Shown: positions 27,733 to 36,535, counted from the stretch's first letter. The stretch is DNA of 64,000 nt from Synechococcus sp. PCC 7502 (GCF_000317085.1 NC_019702.1:1394394-1458393); one strand, 5' to 3'. Made by a program: numbers and translations. The notes: generated from the sequence alone by a model not told the origin.

Positions 27733-28317
27733 TCATATCTCATGAGTAGCAATTCTTTTTAGCATCAAACGAATAAAGCAAAGATTGAGTTTAGCTGTAG
27801 CATTAACGAGAGTTCTCTCAAAGTTCTTAACTAAGATTTTGCATCTTTCAACCCAAGCATTTGACCTTTCAATTACCCACCTTGTCGGCACAACTACAAA
27901 CCCAGACAGACCTTTTTCTGCCTTCTGTTGCTTTGATACCTTAGGAGAAATTTCAAACCTAATCTTAGTCATAATCTCAGGATATATCTTCTCTAGTTCT
28001 TGGATCAGTTTCTCGATATGATAACCACTATCCAGCAATATCGTAGTTAGCGTAATGTCATCTGGTTTCGATTTGAAGTAATCAATGTTAATCGTTAACA
28101 TCTCAATCAGTCCTTGGTCATCTGATACATTTGCTCTTGTTAAATAGGTAAAGAAAGGAAATCCCAGAGTGTCAACGGCTAAATGTCTTTTGATCCCGTT
28201 AGTTGCTTTGTAGGAGCAGAAGCCCTTGGATTCTATACTTGCATTACAAGTATTTTTCACTGCTTGTGAGTCAATGATGATTAAAGTTGTCCATTTTGAT
28301 TTTTTTTGACTGTTCAC
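27733..28317 (-). CDS. IS427-type transposase OrfB (copy C)
   Basis: 194-residue DDE catalytic half with IIIDSQ, LLDSGYH and [10 protein letters not shown]. It differs from copy A in the segment KLIQELEKIYPEI, showing that the copies have diverged slightly or come from different donors. Confidence 0.9.
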   Translation of the reverse strand: MNSQKKSKWTTLIIIDSQAVKNTCNASIESKGFCSYKATNGIKRHLAVDTLGFPFFTYLTRANVSDDQGLIEMLTINIDYFKSKPDDITLTTILLDSGYHIEKLIQELEKIYPEIMTKIRFEISPKVSKQQKAEKGLSGFVVVPTRWVIERSNAWVERCKILVKNFERTLVNATAKLNLCFIRLMLKRIATHEI

Positions 28318-28582
28318 GGGCTGTTGAATGCAAGGTTTCCATAATCGCAGTAAATGTACCTGTATCTTTCCACTCCTTGTAGTATCGATAGACTGTAGAG
28401 AATGGTGGTAAGTCTCGGGGCATATCTCGCCAATTACAACCGTTTTTGAGTTGGTAGAGTATGCCGTCTAAAATTTGTCTTTTTGTCCAAGTTGGCGGTC
28501 TAGTTTGCTTTTTCTTTGGGAGCAATGGTTCTATAATTTCCCATTCTTTATCTGTTAGGCTACTTGAGTATGGATTTAGCAT
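28271..28582 (-). CDS. IS427-type transposase OrfA (copy C)
   Basis: 103-residue OrfA, identical in protein sequence to copy A, overlapping OrfB at the A8 run. The probable product is an OrfAB fusion. Confidence 0.9.
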   Translation of the reverse strand: MLNPYSSSLTDKEWEIIEPLLPKKKQTRPPTWTKRQILDGILYQLKNGCNWRDMPRDLPPFSTVYRYYKEWKDTGTFTAIMETLHSTAREQSKKIKMDNFNHH

Positions 28583-28629
28583 TTTCTAAGTATCATACAT
28601 CTTGCTCATAATAGATATGAAACAGGCTC

Positions 28630-29802
28630 TATAAACAAAACCTTATTTTTTCTGATAGTTCCAGTTTTCCCTTTATCCAAAAACCATAATGTACACGGAA
28701 GAGTCACTGTATAGAAAAAATTAGAGCCAACAGCAACCATCACATCGACAGAACCAGACTGAATCAACTTTTTACGAATCTCTAGCTCAGAACCTCTTGC
28801 ATCACTAGCCGAATTAGCCATGACAAACCCAGCCCGACCTTTTGGACTCAAAGAGCTATAGAAATAATGAATCCATAGATAGTTAGCATTATCAGCCCTT
28901 GGCATTCCAAACGCTTTAAGTCTTGGGGCACTCTCGATTCTATCCTTATCAACCTTATCCACATTAAACGGTGGATTTGCCATCACAAAGTCAAACTTGC
29001 CTAGACTGTCGTGAATATCGTCGTAATAGCTGTTACCTTCCTTGATGTCGCCAGATAAGCCATGTACGGCTAGGTTCATGTGACAAAGACGAACCGTCTC
29101 ACCTACCTTTTCTTGACCGTAGATACTAATTTCTTTATTAGCTTCCTTCTTATGCCTTTCGACAAACAAAGCACTTTGGACAAACATACCCCCCGAACCA
29201 CAAGCAGGGTCAAAAATACGACCGTGAAAAGGCTCGATGATTTCTACTATTAGTTTTACCACTGAGGTAGGCGTAAAAAACTCTCCCCCCTTTTGCCCTT
29301 CACTCCTAGCAAACTTGCCTAGAAAATATTCATAGATTTTCCCAAAAGCATCACCTTCTAAGTCAGTCCCCATATCAATGCTGCTAAACTTCTTCAGAAG
29401 CTCAACTAACAAGTTGTTTTCTAGCTGATTGTAATTTTTCGGTAGGACATTATTTAGAGCAGGATTATCAAGTTCAATCGCTCTCATTGCCTCATTGATG
29501 GCTTTACCTGTGTTTTCACCTTCTGGCAAAGCTTGCAGCCTAGAGAACCTTGCAGTATCAGATAGGTACATAACCCCTTTAGCTTGATAGTCCGTTTTAG
29601 TAATTGCTCTTCTACCAGTACCTTTACTTTTTAGCTCTTCTTCTACCTTAGAAAATTTCCAGTCAGCGTAGCGTAGGAAAATAAGCCCTAAGACAGGTAC
29701 AGAGTATTCTGATGACTTTAGTTTAGAGTTTGCTCTTAGTTCATCTGCTGCTTCCCATAGTCGTTTCTCTAAATCAGTTGTATTAGCAGCCATAGCGGAC
29801 AA
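28630..29802 (-). pseudogene. hsdM: hsdM, 5' part (split by IS)
   Basis: N-terminal three quarters of the Type I DNA adenine methylase. Visible are the HsdM N-terminal helical domain ([19 protein letters not shown]), the AdoMet-binding motif [14 protein letters not shown] and the catalytic NPPF in [11 protein letters not shown]. Translation runs past VLFI into IS sequence and stops after seven foreign residues. Without the C-terminal part that contacts HsdS the enzyme is probably inactive, so both modification and restriction are likely silent. Confidence 0.93.
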
Positions 29803-30200
29803 TATAAATAAAATGCAGTTACTCTTAATTAGCAGAGTTTAAGCATTTTGTCATGTCTATACTTAAAAACCTTCAAGAACTATATGGAGAAAGTCAAAGA
29901 TTATTAAATTCTAAACAGGTATTTATATTTTCTGGGAAAATTTTTTAGTGTAAGGAAATTGCTATCAACTTTTACTTTTCTGTAGACCGAACGCAGTGAG
30001 GTTCTAACTTCTTGGAGTTAGGGACAAAGCCCCACAATCGTTTATGTCAGTCGTTAAATGAAGCAGGTTTTTGTAAATAATGGGAAAAAATCATCGCACT
30101 GGTATGTACAAATAGGTTAAGCTCTGCTAAGAAAATTTCCCATGTATGTATACGAATTATATGAACATCACTGCCATGATGTTTACAGAAAGATATAGCT
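29803..30200. other. Intergenic region upstream of hsdM
   Basis: About 400 AT-rich bases between the divergent hsdM and the 171-residue gene. Promoters for both must lie here, but no clear -35/-10 pair stands out. It contains island repeat copy 3. A 31-codon frame at 29,852 has no supporting features. Confidence 0.4.
29975..30004 (+). repeat. Island repeat copy 3
   Basis: TTTTCTGTAGACCGAACGCA followed by GTGAGG. This is the cleanest version of the five-copy family. Confidence 0.65.
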
Positions 30201-30716
30201 ATGTCTAGGGGATATGTAGCCATTCTTATTTCCCAATACTTTATTCAAGAAATAGAAGAGACTGGGTTTGAGGCTGTTAAATTTTTTTGGGCAGATAGTA
30301 TTGACTATTTCCCTGAATTAGAAACTCGTTTGGAAGATTGGATGGCAAACCTTCATCTTTTACTATCAGGAAGCGAAAATTTTTCTATGCCATCTTTCAT
30401 TATTTCTCATGATATGGAGGGGAAAGAAGTTTTGCTAATCAATGCTTTGATGGGATGTCATAACATTGAGAATAATGAATATCATGCTTCATATTTGTAT
30501 CCATCAGAGGTAAAAGAAGTGTCCAAACACCTACCAGAAATATTAAGTGAGGATTTAAGTATTAGGTGGAGCCACTTAGAAGGTAAACAGAGACTAGCTT
30601 GGGATTGGGATTTAGATAAAGCAAAAGAATACATTAAGGAGAAGTTAATACCGTTTTATGATAAAGCCTCTGACTATGAATCTGGCATTTTAGTCATCTT
30701 ATTGCCATTCCCTTAG
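30201..30716 (+). CDS. Hypothetical protein, weakly DUF1877-like
   Basis: A 171-residue acidic protein with no clear enzymatic motif. The C-terminal layout (LPEILSEDLSIRW, a tryptophan-rich DWDLDKAKEYIKEKLIPFYDKA, then a hydrophobic end strand GILVILLP) resembles the small DUF1877/YfbM group, but this is only a pattern impression. It is divergent from the restriction-modification operon and may be an accessory cargo gene. A short peptide-like stretch follows in another frame. Confidence 0.55.
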   Translation: MSRGYVAILISQYFIQEIEETGFEAVKFFWADSIDYFPELETRLEDWMANLHLLLSGSENFSMPSFIISHDMEGKEVLLINALMGCHNIENNEYHASYLYPSEVKEVSKHLPEILSEDLSIRWSHLEGKQRLAWDWDLDKAKEYIKEKLIPFYDKASDYESGILVILLPFP

Positions 30717-30840
30717 CTACAGATAGAATTGAAGCTCTGTGCCTAAAAAAACAGCAATTCAGTCAATCTATCTTTAATGTCTATCCTGAGATTTTGGATA
30801 CTGTTGAGAATGAGATTAGAAAATAGAGATAAATACTTCT

Positions 30841-30869
30841 TTTTCTGTTATCCGAACGTAGTGAGGAGG
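30841..30869 (+). repeat. Island repeat copy 4
   Basis: TTTTCTGTTATCCGAACGTA followed by GTGAGGAGG. Intergenic, 3' of the 171-residue gene. Confidence 0.6.
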
Positions 30870-30961
30870 TTTGAGAGTTCACTAATTATATTGACTAGGC
30901 TCTAGGCTAATTGCCTTTTCTCCTCATCTCATAACATACTGAGTTAAGCTGGTCAATTTAG

Positions 30962-31642
30962 CTATTTCAAAAGAGTCTTTAACTCCTGCGATAGTAAGTT
31001 CTGTTCTTCTCCAATTAATTCAAGTCGGCTTAAAATTACTGCAATTCGTTCTTGACTTTCAGACTTTTGCATCACCACACTATCCTTTTGAAAATAATTT
31101 GAAATTAGCCTATATACACTCGACATCAGATTAAATGGATAAGTCAAAATAAATAACCAAAATTTCTCTGTTATTTTTGATATAGCCCCTAGTAAACCTA
31201 AGAAGAAAAACAACCCTAATAGCGATATGCCAAGACTTTGTAATGGATGATTGATTAGCCAAATCAACTGTGGATGGTTATCAACCCAAGTCTTTAAGGA
31301 AGTATTAATTGATGCTTGAATACCCTCAGAAAGCGTTTGGTTAAGATTATTTATCTTTTCTAAGGTTGCCTCTAGAGATTTATTTATATTGACAGTTGTA
31401 TTGCTTATCCCATTGATTAATTGACTGGTTTTTTCTGTGACAGTACCAGCAGCCTCAGTTAGATTTAGCTTTGCTTTTTCTGCTAGATTGTTGACAACTT
31501 CAATAGATTGACTGCTACGCTCTAAGAATACAGTTCTGGCTTGTTGAGCGTCTTGACTAACAGAGTTTACCGTAGCATCAAGAAAGTCTTTAGTATTTTG
31601 TGTAACGCCTTTTAGTGAAGGGATTTGCATAGCTAATGTCAA
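30962..31642 (-). CDS. Hypothetical coiled-coil membrane protein
   Basis: A 226-residue protein with an N-terminal region of about 120 residues rich in Ala, Thr, Gln and Asn in heptad-like order (SVSQDAQQARTVFLERSSQ), then two hydrophobic segments at about residues 130-160 and 163-185, and a short charged C-terminal coiled coil (SRLELIGEEQNLLSQEL). It should be anchored in the inner membrane with a long helical arm. I do not recognise the family. As the only clear membrane protein of the island it may be a surface or defence component. Confidence 0.6.
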   Translation of the reverse strand: MTLAMQIPSLKGVTQNTKDFLDATVNSVSQDAQQARTVFLERSSQSIEVVNNLAEKAKLNLTEAAGTVTEKTSQLINGISNTTVNINKSLEATLEKINNLNQTLSEGIQASINTSLKTWVDNHPQLIWLINHPLQSLGISLLGLFFFLGLLGAISKITEKFWLFILTYPFNLMSSVYRLISNYFQKDSVVMQKSESQERIAVILSRLELIGEEQNLLSQELKTLLK

Positions 31643-31986
31643 AAATTTTGAGTTATTTTACCACTAAGATTTAAGAGCTATTTAGTAGGTATGTCTCTTG
31701 ATGGGGGATATTTACAGTGGTATAGAGTATCCTCTATGATATTATCAAGAAATCATAGTATTTAATCTATGCAGTCTTGACAGGATGACCGTAATGACCA
31801 AAATCTAAAGTTAAAGCTTTGATTGCAATGATTTTCACGACCTACCTTTTTTTTTATTCTGTAGAACGAACGTTAGTGAGGCTTCTTGATTTATATCGAA
31901 CGTATCTCGCTATAAGTCTCATACTATTTTTGCCATAAATTGACTTTAAGGTGTGTAAATGATAATATTCTTTATAGTTAAATCAC
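31643..31986. other. Divergent intergenic region with a repeat copy
   Basis: A gap of 344 AT-rich bases between divergent genes, containing island repeat copy 5. I see no open frame worth calling and no convincing promoter pair. Confidence 0.4.
31855..31883 (+). repeat. Island repeat copy 5
   Basis: ATTCTGTAGAACGAACGTTA followed by GTGAGGC, matching the family with one extra base before AGTGAGG or GTGAGG. Confidence 0.55.
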
Positions 31987-32001
31987 TTGTGTCAAGTGTA
32001 T

Positions 32002-32301
32002 ATGTTAAAAACTAGAGGGCATGAAGCAACTCTTAAGAAATTTTTACCTGTATGGAAACATGGGAAAACGAAAACTATACGAGTACCTATAGTTCTGGCA
32101 GGACAAATTCTTGAGTATGCTAGAAGCCTAGATGCAGATGAAGCTATTCTTAGCGAACATCAGAGTCAAGGTAATGTCTTATTAACAGTGGTGGAAATGT
32201 TAGAGTCCGTTGCTACAGCGAAGTTTAACAATTTTACTACGGAACATGAGTTGAAGCTGTCAAAGGCTATAGAGATGCTCAAATATATGAAAACAAAGTG
32301 A
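32002..32301 (+). CDS. Small hypothetical protein at island right end
   Basis: About 99 residues from the ATG at 32,002; a TTG five codons upstream (31,987) gives 104. The core KTIRVPIVLAGQILEYARSLD recalls small proteins encoded in cyanobacterial accessory DNA, followed by a hydrophilic helical tail. No helix-turn-helix is obvious. Its place right beside the right-end arm repeats is where excisionase-type factors often lie, but that role is a guess. Confidence 0.55.
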   Translation: MLKTRGHEATLKKFLPVWKHGKTKTIRVPIVLAGQILEYARSLDADEAILSEHQSQGNVLLTVVEMLESVATAKFNNFTTEHELKLSKAIEMLKYMKTK

Positions 32302-32315
32302 TTTACAAGTAAACG

Positions 32316-32346
32316 TTTAGGACAGATTTAGGACAGTTTAGGAAAA
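32316..32346 (+). promoter_or_regulatory. Probable integrase arm sites, right end
   Basis: TTTAGGACAG at 32316-32325 and again at 32327-32336, followed by a degenerate TTTAGGAAAA. The motif, orientation and 11-base period are the same as the left outer pair, placed 61-91 bases inside the right attachment copy. Confidence 0.6.
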
Positions 32347-32406
32347 TATTTAGGTTTGTTTGGCTGAAGTTATGTTCTAAAAGGCTTATTATGTCTAGAA
32401 GTTAGT

Positions 32407-32465
32407 GTTAGAGCACCGCCCTGTCACGGCGGAAGTTGCGGGTTCGAGCCCCGTCAATCCCGTTC
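32407..32465 (+). repeat. attR: 3' fragment of tRNA-Asp
   Basis: Perfect 59-bp copy of 16,145-16,203. The acceptor 5' strand and most of the D arm are missing and replaced by unrelated sequence, so this is not a functional tRNA gene. It marks the right end of the island, and HIP1-like sequence reappears from about 32,528. Confidence 0.95.
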
Positions 32466-32583
32466 TTTTATTACTTTTCATCTATCCCCTACCAAGCCCC
32501 TGTCAGGAATTTGCTATTTATTGATTAGCGATCGTGAGTCATAATAGCCAATATTGCTGATTATTTGCTGACTAAAAACCGCT

Positions 32584-35424
32584 ATGACTTCCTCTGATTC
32601 CAACTCTAGTTCTAAAGTTGACTATAAAGATACTGTTAATTTACCTCAAACTAATTTCTCCATGCGTGCCAATGCGATCGCCAAGGAGCCAGAAATTCAG
32701 AGGTTTTGGGCAGAGGAAAAAATTTATGAAGACTTAGCAGCTAATAACTCTGGCGAGAAGTTTATTTTGCATGATGGTCCTCCCTACGCCAATGGGAGTC
32801 TGCACATGGGACATGCCCTCAATAAGATTTTGAAGGATATTATTAACCGCTATCAAATCCTACGGGGCAGAAAAGTCCGCTATGTTTTGGGCTGGGATTG
32901 TCATGGATTGCCTATTGAGCTTAAGGTGATTCAAAATCTAAAACCCGAAGAACGTAAAGCTTTAACCCCTTTAGAATTGCGCCGTAAAGCCAAAGATTTT
33001 GCCTATAGTGCGATCGCCGAACAGTCAACAGGATTTAAACGGTGGGGCGTGTGGGGTGATTATGAAAATGCCTATTACACTCTAAAGCCAGAGTATGAAG
33101 CTGCTCAGATTGGGGTATTTGGCAAAATGGCATTAAATGGCTATATCTATCGAGGCTTGAAGCCAGTATATTGGTCGCCTAGTTCTCAAACCGCTTTAGC
33201 AGAAGCAGAATTGGAATATCCCGAAGATCATGTTTCCAAAAGTATCTATGTTGCTTTTCCCGTAACTAAGATTAGCGATACCTTTCAATTAGTTCTAGGC
33301 GATCGCCAATTCTCAAATCTTCATGCTGTAATCTGGACAACCACGCCTTGGACAATTCCTGCTAACTTAGGCATTAGTGCCAATCCCCATTTAAACTACA
33401 GTATTGTTTTGGCTGGCGAAAAACACTATATTATCGCCACAGATTTAGTTGATAAGTTATCTGCTACCTTTGGGGAAGAATTATCCATTCAACTGACTTT
33501 TAAGGGAGAAGTTTTAGAACATACGATCGCCCAGCATCCGATTTTTGATCGTCTTAGTCCGATCTTGCTTGGAGATCACGTTACGGCAGAGTCTGGGACT
33601 GGCTTAGTACATACTGCTCCTGGGCATGGTAAAGATGACTTTATTGTTGGGAATAGATATGGTTTAGGAGTTCTCTCTCCTGTAAATGACTATGGCATTT
33701 TTACGGAAGAAGCAGGGCAATTCTCTGGCTTAAATGTCCTAAAGGAAGGGAATACTAAGGTAATTGAAGTGCTTAGTGAACTAGGAGCATTAGTTAAAAC
33801 CGAAGACTATAAACATAAATATCCCTACGACTGGCGTACCAAAAAACCGACAATTGTTAGAGCGACAGAACAATGGTTTGCCTCCGTTGATGGCTTTAGA
33901 GACATTGCCTTAGGTGCGATTAAAGAGGTAAATTGGATTCCTGCGATCGGTGAAAATCGGATTACAGCTATGGTGCAAGAGCGATCGGATTGGTGTATCT
34001 CTAGGCAACGCAGTTGGGGGGTGCCAATTCCCGTGTTCTATGACATGGATACCAATGAGCCGCTATTTACCCCTGAAACCATTGCCCATATTCAAGAAAT
34101 TTTTAGAGTTAAAGGTTCGGATGCTTGGTGGGAACTGAGTTTAGAAGAACTTTTACCTCAGGAATATCAAAATAATGGTAAGAATTACCGCAAAGGCACA
34201 GATACGATGGATGTCTGGTTTGATTCTGGTTCCTCTTGGTCAGCAGTAATCAAGCAAAGGGAAGAGTTAAAGTATCCCGCCGATTTATATTTGGAAGGTT
34301 CCGATCAGCATCGGGGTTGGTTTCAATCTTCGCTTTTAACTAGCTGTGCCACCAATGGCATTGCCCCCTATAAGACAGTTTTAACCCACGGTTTTACAGT
34401 GGATGAGAATGGTCGAAAGATGAGTAAATCTCTGGGAAATGGCGTTGACCCGATGGTGATTATCAATGGTGGTAAAAACCTGCAACAGGAACCAGCTTAT
34501 GGAGCAGATGTTTTAAGGCTATGGGTGGCAAGTGTTGACTATAGTTCTGATGTCCCCATTAGTAAGAATATTCTCAAGCAAATTAGTGATGTTTCGTTTA
34601 AGATTCGGAATACTGCCCGCTTCCTTTTAAGTAATCTGTTTGATTTTAATCCCAGTGAGAATGCTATTGCTTTTGAGGAGTTACAGGAAAGCGATTGCTA
34701 TCTTTTACATCGACTATATGAAATCACCCAAGAAATCACCGAGGCATATAATAATTTCCAATTCTCTCGCTTCTTCCAGCTAATTCAGAATTTCTGTGTA
34801 GTTGACCTATCTAGCTTTTATTTAGATATTGCTAAGGATCGACTATATATCAGTGCCGCAAATTCCCCACGTCGTAGAGCCTGTCAGACGGTTTTAGCTT
34901 TGACCGTACAAGCGATCGCTACTTTAATTGCCCCTGTCCTTTCTCATCTAGCTGAAGATATTTGGCAACACTTACCCTATCCAGTCTCTACTAAGTCAGT
35001 GTTTCAAGCGGGTTGGGTAACTAGCCCAGAGCAATGGCATAATCCTGAACTAGCAGCAAAATGGGATATTCTCCGAGATGTGCGATCGGAAGTGAATAAA
35101 GTATTGGAATCGGCAAGAAATGCTAAGGCGATCGGATCTTCTCTTGATGCTAAGGTTTTACTTAAAGTTGAGAACCCTGAACTTAAAGATAAATTAATTT
35201 CTTTGGGTAAGGATTTAACCTATTTGTTTATTGCCTCGCAAACTGAATTAGCTGAAAACTTACCCAACTCAGAATATACGGGTACAGCCGCAGGTTTAGG
35301 AATTGCCGTAGTCAATGCTGATGGTGAGAAATGTCCCCGTTGTTGGAATTATTCTACGCATATTGGCGAATCTACTGAACATCCTCATTTGTGCGATCGC
35401 TGTGTTGATGCGATTACTAATTAG
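32584..35424 (+). CDS. ileS: Isoleucyl-tRNA synthetase
   Basis: Class I synthetase that charges tRNA-Ile, with editing against valine. The 946-residue protein has the HIGH-type motif in PPYANGSLHMGHALNK, a large CP1 editing insertion, the KMSKS motif in GRKMSKSLGNG (near residue 615) and a C-terminal zinc finger CPRCWNYS...CDRC. The zinc-finger form is the usual bacterial type 1 enzyme. It is the first chromosomal gene after the island. Confidence 0.98.
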   Translation: MTSSDSNSSSKVDYKDTVNLPQTNFSMRANAIAKEPEIQRFWAEEKIYEDLAANNSGEKFILHDGPPYANGSLHMGHALNKILKDIINRYQILRGRKVRYVLGWDCHGLPIELKVIQNLKPEERKALTPLELRRKAKDFAYSAIAEQSTGFKRWGVWGDYENAYYTLKPEYEAAQIGVFGKMALNGYIYRGLKPVYWSPSSQTALAEAELEYPEDHVSKSIYVAFPVTKISDTFQLVLGDRQFSNLHAVIWTTTPWTIPANLGISANPHLNYSIVLAGEKHYIIATDLVDKLSATFGEELSIQLTFKGEVLEHTIAQHPIFDRLSPILLGDHVTAESGTGLVHTAPGHGKDDFIVGNRYGLGVLSPVNDYGIFTEEAGQFSGLNVLKEGNTKVIEVLSELGALVKTEDYKHKYPYDWRTKKPTIVRATEQWFASVDGFRDIALGAIKEVNWIPAIGENRITAMVQERSDWCISRQRSWGVPIPVFYDMDTNEPLFTPETIAHIQEIFRVKGSDAWWELSLEELLPQEYQNNGKNYRKGTDTMDVWFDSGSSWSAVIKQREELKYPADLYLEGSDQHRGWFQSSLLTSCATNGIAPYKTVLTHGFTVDENGRKMSKSLGNGVDPMVIINGGKNLQQEPAYGADVLRLWVASVDYSSDVPISKNILKQISDVSFKIRNTARFLLSNLFDFNPSENAIAFEELQESDCYLLHRLYEITQEITEAYNNFQFSRFFQLIQNFCVVDLSSFYLDIAKDRLYISAANSPRRRACQTVLALTVQAIATLIAPVLSHLAEDIWQHLPYPVSTKSVFQAGWVTSPEQWHNPELAAKWDILRDVRSEVNKVLESARNAKAIGSSLDAKVLLKVENPELKDKLISLGKDLTYLFIASQTELAENLPNSEYTGTAAGLGIAVVNADGEKCPRCWNYSTHIGESTEHPHLCDRCVDAITN

Positions 35425-35519
35425 ATGTAGGTAGAAAATCATTATCACCTAAGACTAGTTTCGGCATGAGATTACAAAACAATCACTGTAATCTGAGTCT
35501 GTCAATACTAATGGCGGGA

Positions 35520-36470
35520 CTATTGGCGGAGATTTTTAATTTGCTGCTCACTAGCTTCTGCCCATTGACTATTTTTCTGCACATTAAATAAAGCTTGGGC
35601 AGTAATAAAGGCTTGCAGAGCCTCTTGTTTTTTCCCCAGTTGTACCTGAGCAATTCCTAAGCCGTAATAAGCATTGGCGTAATCTTTTTTGTGAACTAGA
35701 GCCTGTTGGAAATAGCCGATCGCTTCTGTAATTCTTTGCGTAATTTTTTCTGGGGGTGGACTTTGGAGCAGAATAGCTGCGGCTAAGTTATAGTAAGCCT
35801 CGGCATATTTAGGATTAATCACTAGAGCTTTGCGGTAATAACCTATGGCTTGATCAAAATTGCCAGTTTCCTGAATTAATAAACCAAGGTTATAGGCAGT
35901 TTGGGAAGATTGAGGATCAAGGCTTTCTGATTTTTGTAGTTGAGCGATCGCTCCTTTTATATCCTTTTGCTGTTTTAACCCTAGTCCGAGATTATAGTAA
36001 GCAATGGCAAGGTTGGGAGCTAATTCTGTGGCTTTTTTCCCATAAAGAACTGCCGTAGTCGGATCACCAACTTCTAAGGAGGCAGCCGCAATATTGCTAT
36101 AGGCGATCGCCAAGTCGGGTTTAAGCTGAATACTTTGATAAAAAGCTTTAATTGCCTCCTTGGGCTTTCCTATTTGTGCCAGTGCTAATCCTAGGTTGTA
36201 ATGGGCTGCAACTAAGTTGGGATTTTTTTGAATAGCTAATTGAAATGTGGCGATCGCCTGCTCCAGATTTCCTAAACGCACATAGGCAGCACCTCTTTCC
36301 AGCAGTTGATCGGAGGTTTCTGTGGTTTTGAGATTAATAGAGCTAGGTTGAGAGTTTTTAGGTGAATTTGTAAGTTTAGGCTCCGCCATTAAAGGTGCTA
36401 TTAAAGGCTGAAGATGTAAAAAAAAGATAGATGCCACACCTAAAGTAAAATACACCAGCCCGTGATTCAT
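35520..36470 (-). CDS. Exported TPR-repeat protein
   Basis: 316 residues with a hydrophobic N-terminal segment (about residues 7-28) and at least six TPR units between residues 52 and 300, for example AAHYNLGLALAQIGKPKEAI and AIAYYNLGLGLKQQKDIKGAI. It is probably membrane-anchored or periplasmic and acts as a protein-binding scaffold. It lies 65 bases downstream of another TPR protein on the same strand, so the two may be co-transcribed. Confidence 0.85.
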   Translation of the reverse strand: MNHGLVYFTLGVASIFFLHLQPLIAPLMAEPKLTNSPKNSQPSSINLKTTETSDQLLERGAAYVRLGNLEQAIATFQLAIQKNPNLVAAHYNLGLALAQIGKPKEAIKAFYQSIQLKPDLAIAYSNIAAASLEVGDPTTAVLYGKKATELAPNLAIAYYNLGLGLKQQKDIKGAIAQLQKSESLDPQSSQTAYNLGLLIQETGNFDQAIGYYRKALVINPKYAEAYYNLAAAILLQSPPPEKITQRITEAIGYFQQALVHKKDYANAYYGLGIAQVQLGKKQEALQAFITAQALFNVQKNSQWAEASEQQIKNLRQ

Positions 36471-36535
36471 AGCTTGTAAATCTGAAATTTAGTGTTTACT
36501 AGTGTTCAAATGCTAAGGATAAATTAGAGACTTGG

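Larger units (their letters stand above)
27724..28629 (-). mobile_element. IS427-type element, copy C in hsdM
   Basis: A complete 906-bp copy in minus orientation. Its outer end adjoins TATA at 28630-28633, which belongs to hsdM. Its inner end adjoins the TATA inside copy B. Its ends and open frames are the same as in copy A. Confidence 0.93.
16145..32465. mobile_element. tRNA-Asp integrated genomic island
   Basis: The segment is bounded by two identical 59-bp sequences. The left one is part of the intact tRNA-Asp and the right one is a lone 3' tRNA fragment. A tyrosine integrase gene lies just inside the left end. Contents: integrase, a primase-helicase-like protein, a Type I restriction-modification operon with an MNT-HEPN pair, three IS427-type copies and several hypothetical genes. 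I could find no GCGATCGC within it, although this octamer is common on both sides, which supports horizontal origin. No phage structural or conjugation genes are seen. Confidence 0.93.

Noticed and set aside
30714-30826. Peptide in another frame (ATDRIEALCLKKQQFSQSIF) after the 171-residue gene
   Set aside because: It looks protein-like but has no start codon, no family and only about 37 codons, so it is not called.
32407-32465. Second tRNA-Asp gene
   Set aside because: It lacks the acceptor 5' strand and part of the D arm, so it cannot fold as a tRNA. It is the right attachment repeat.
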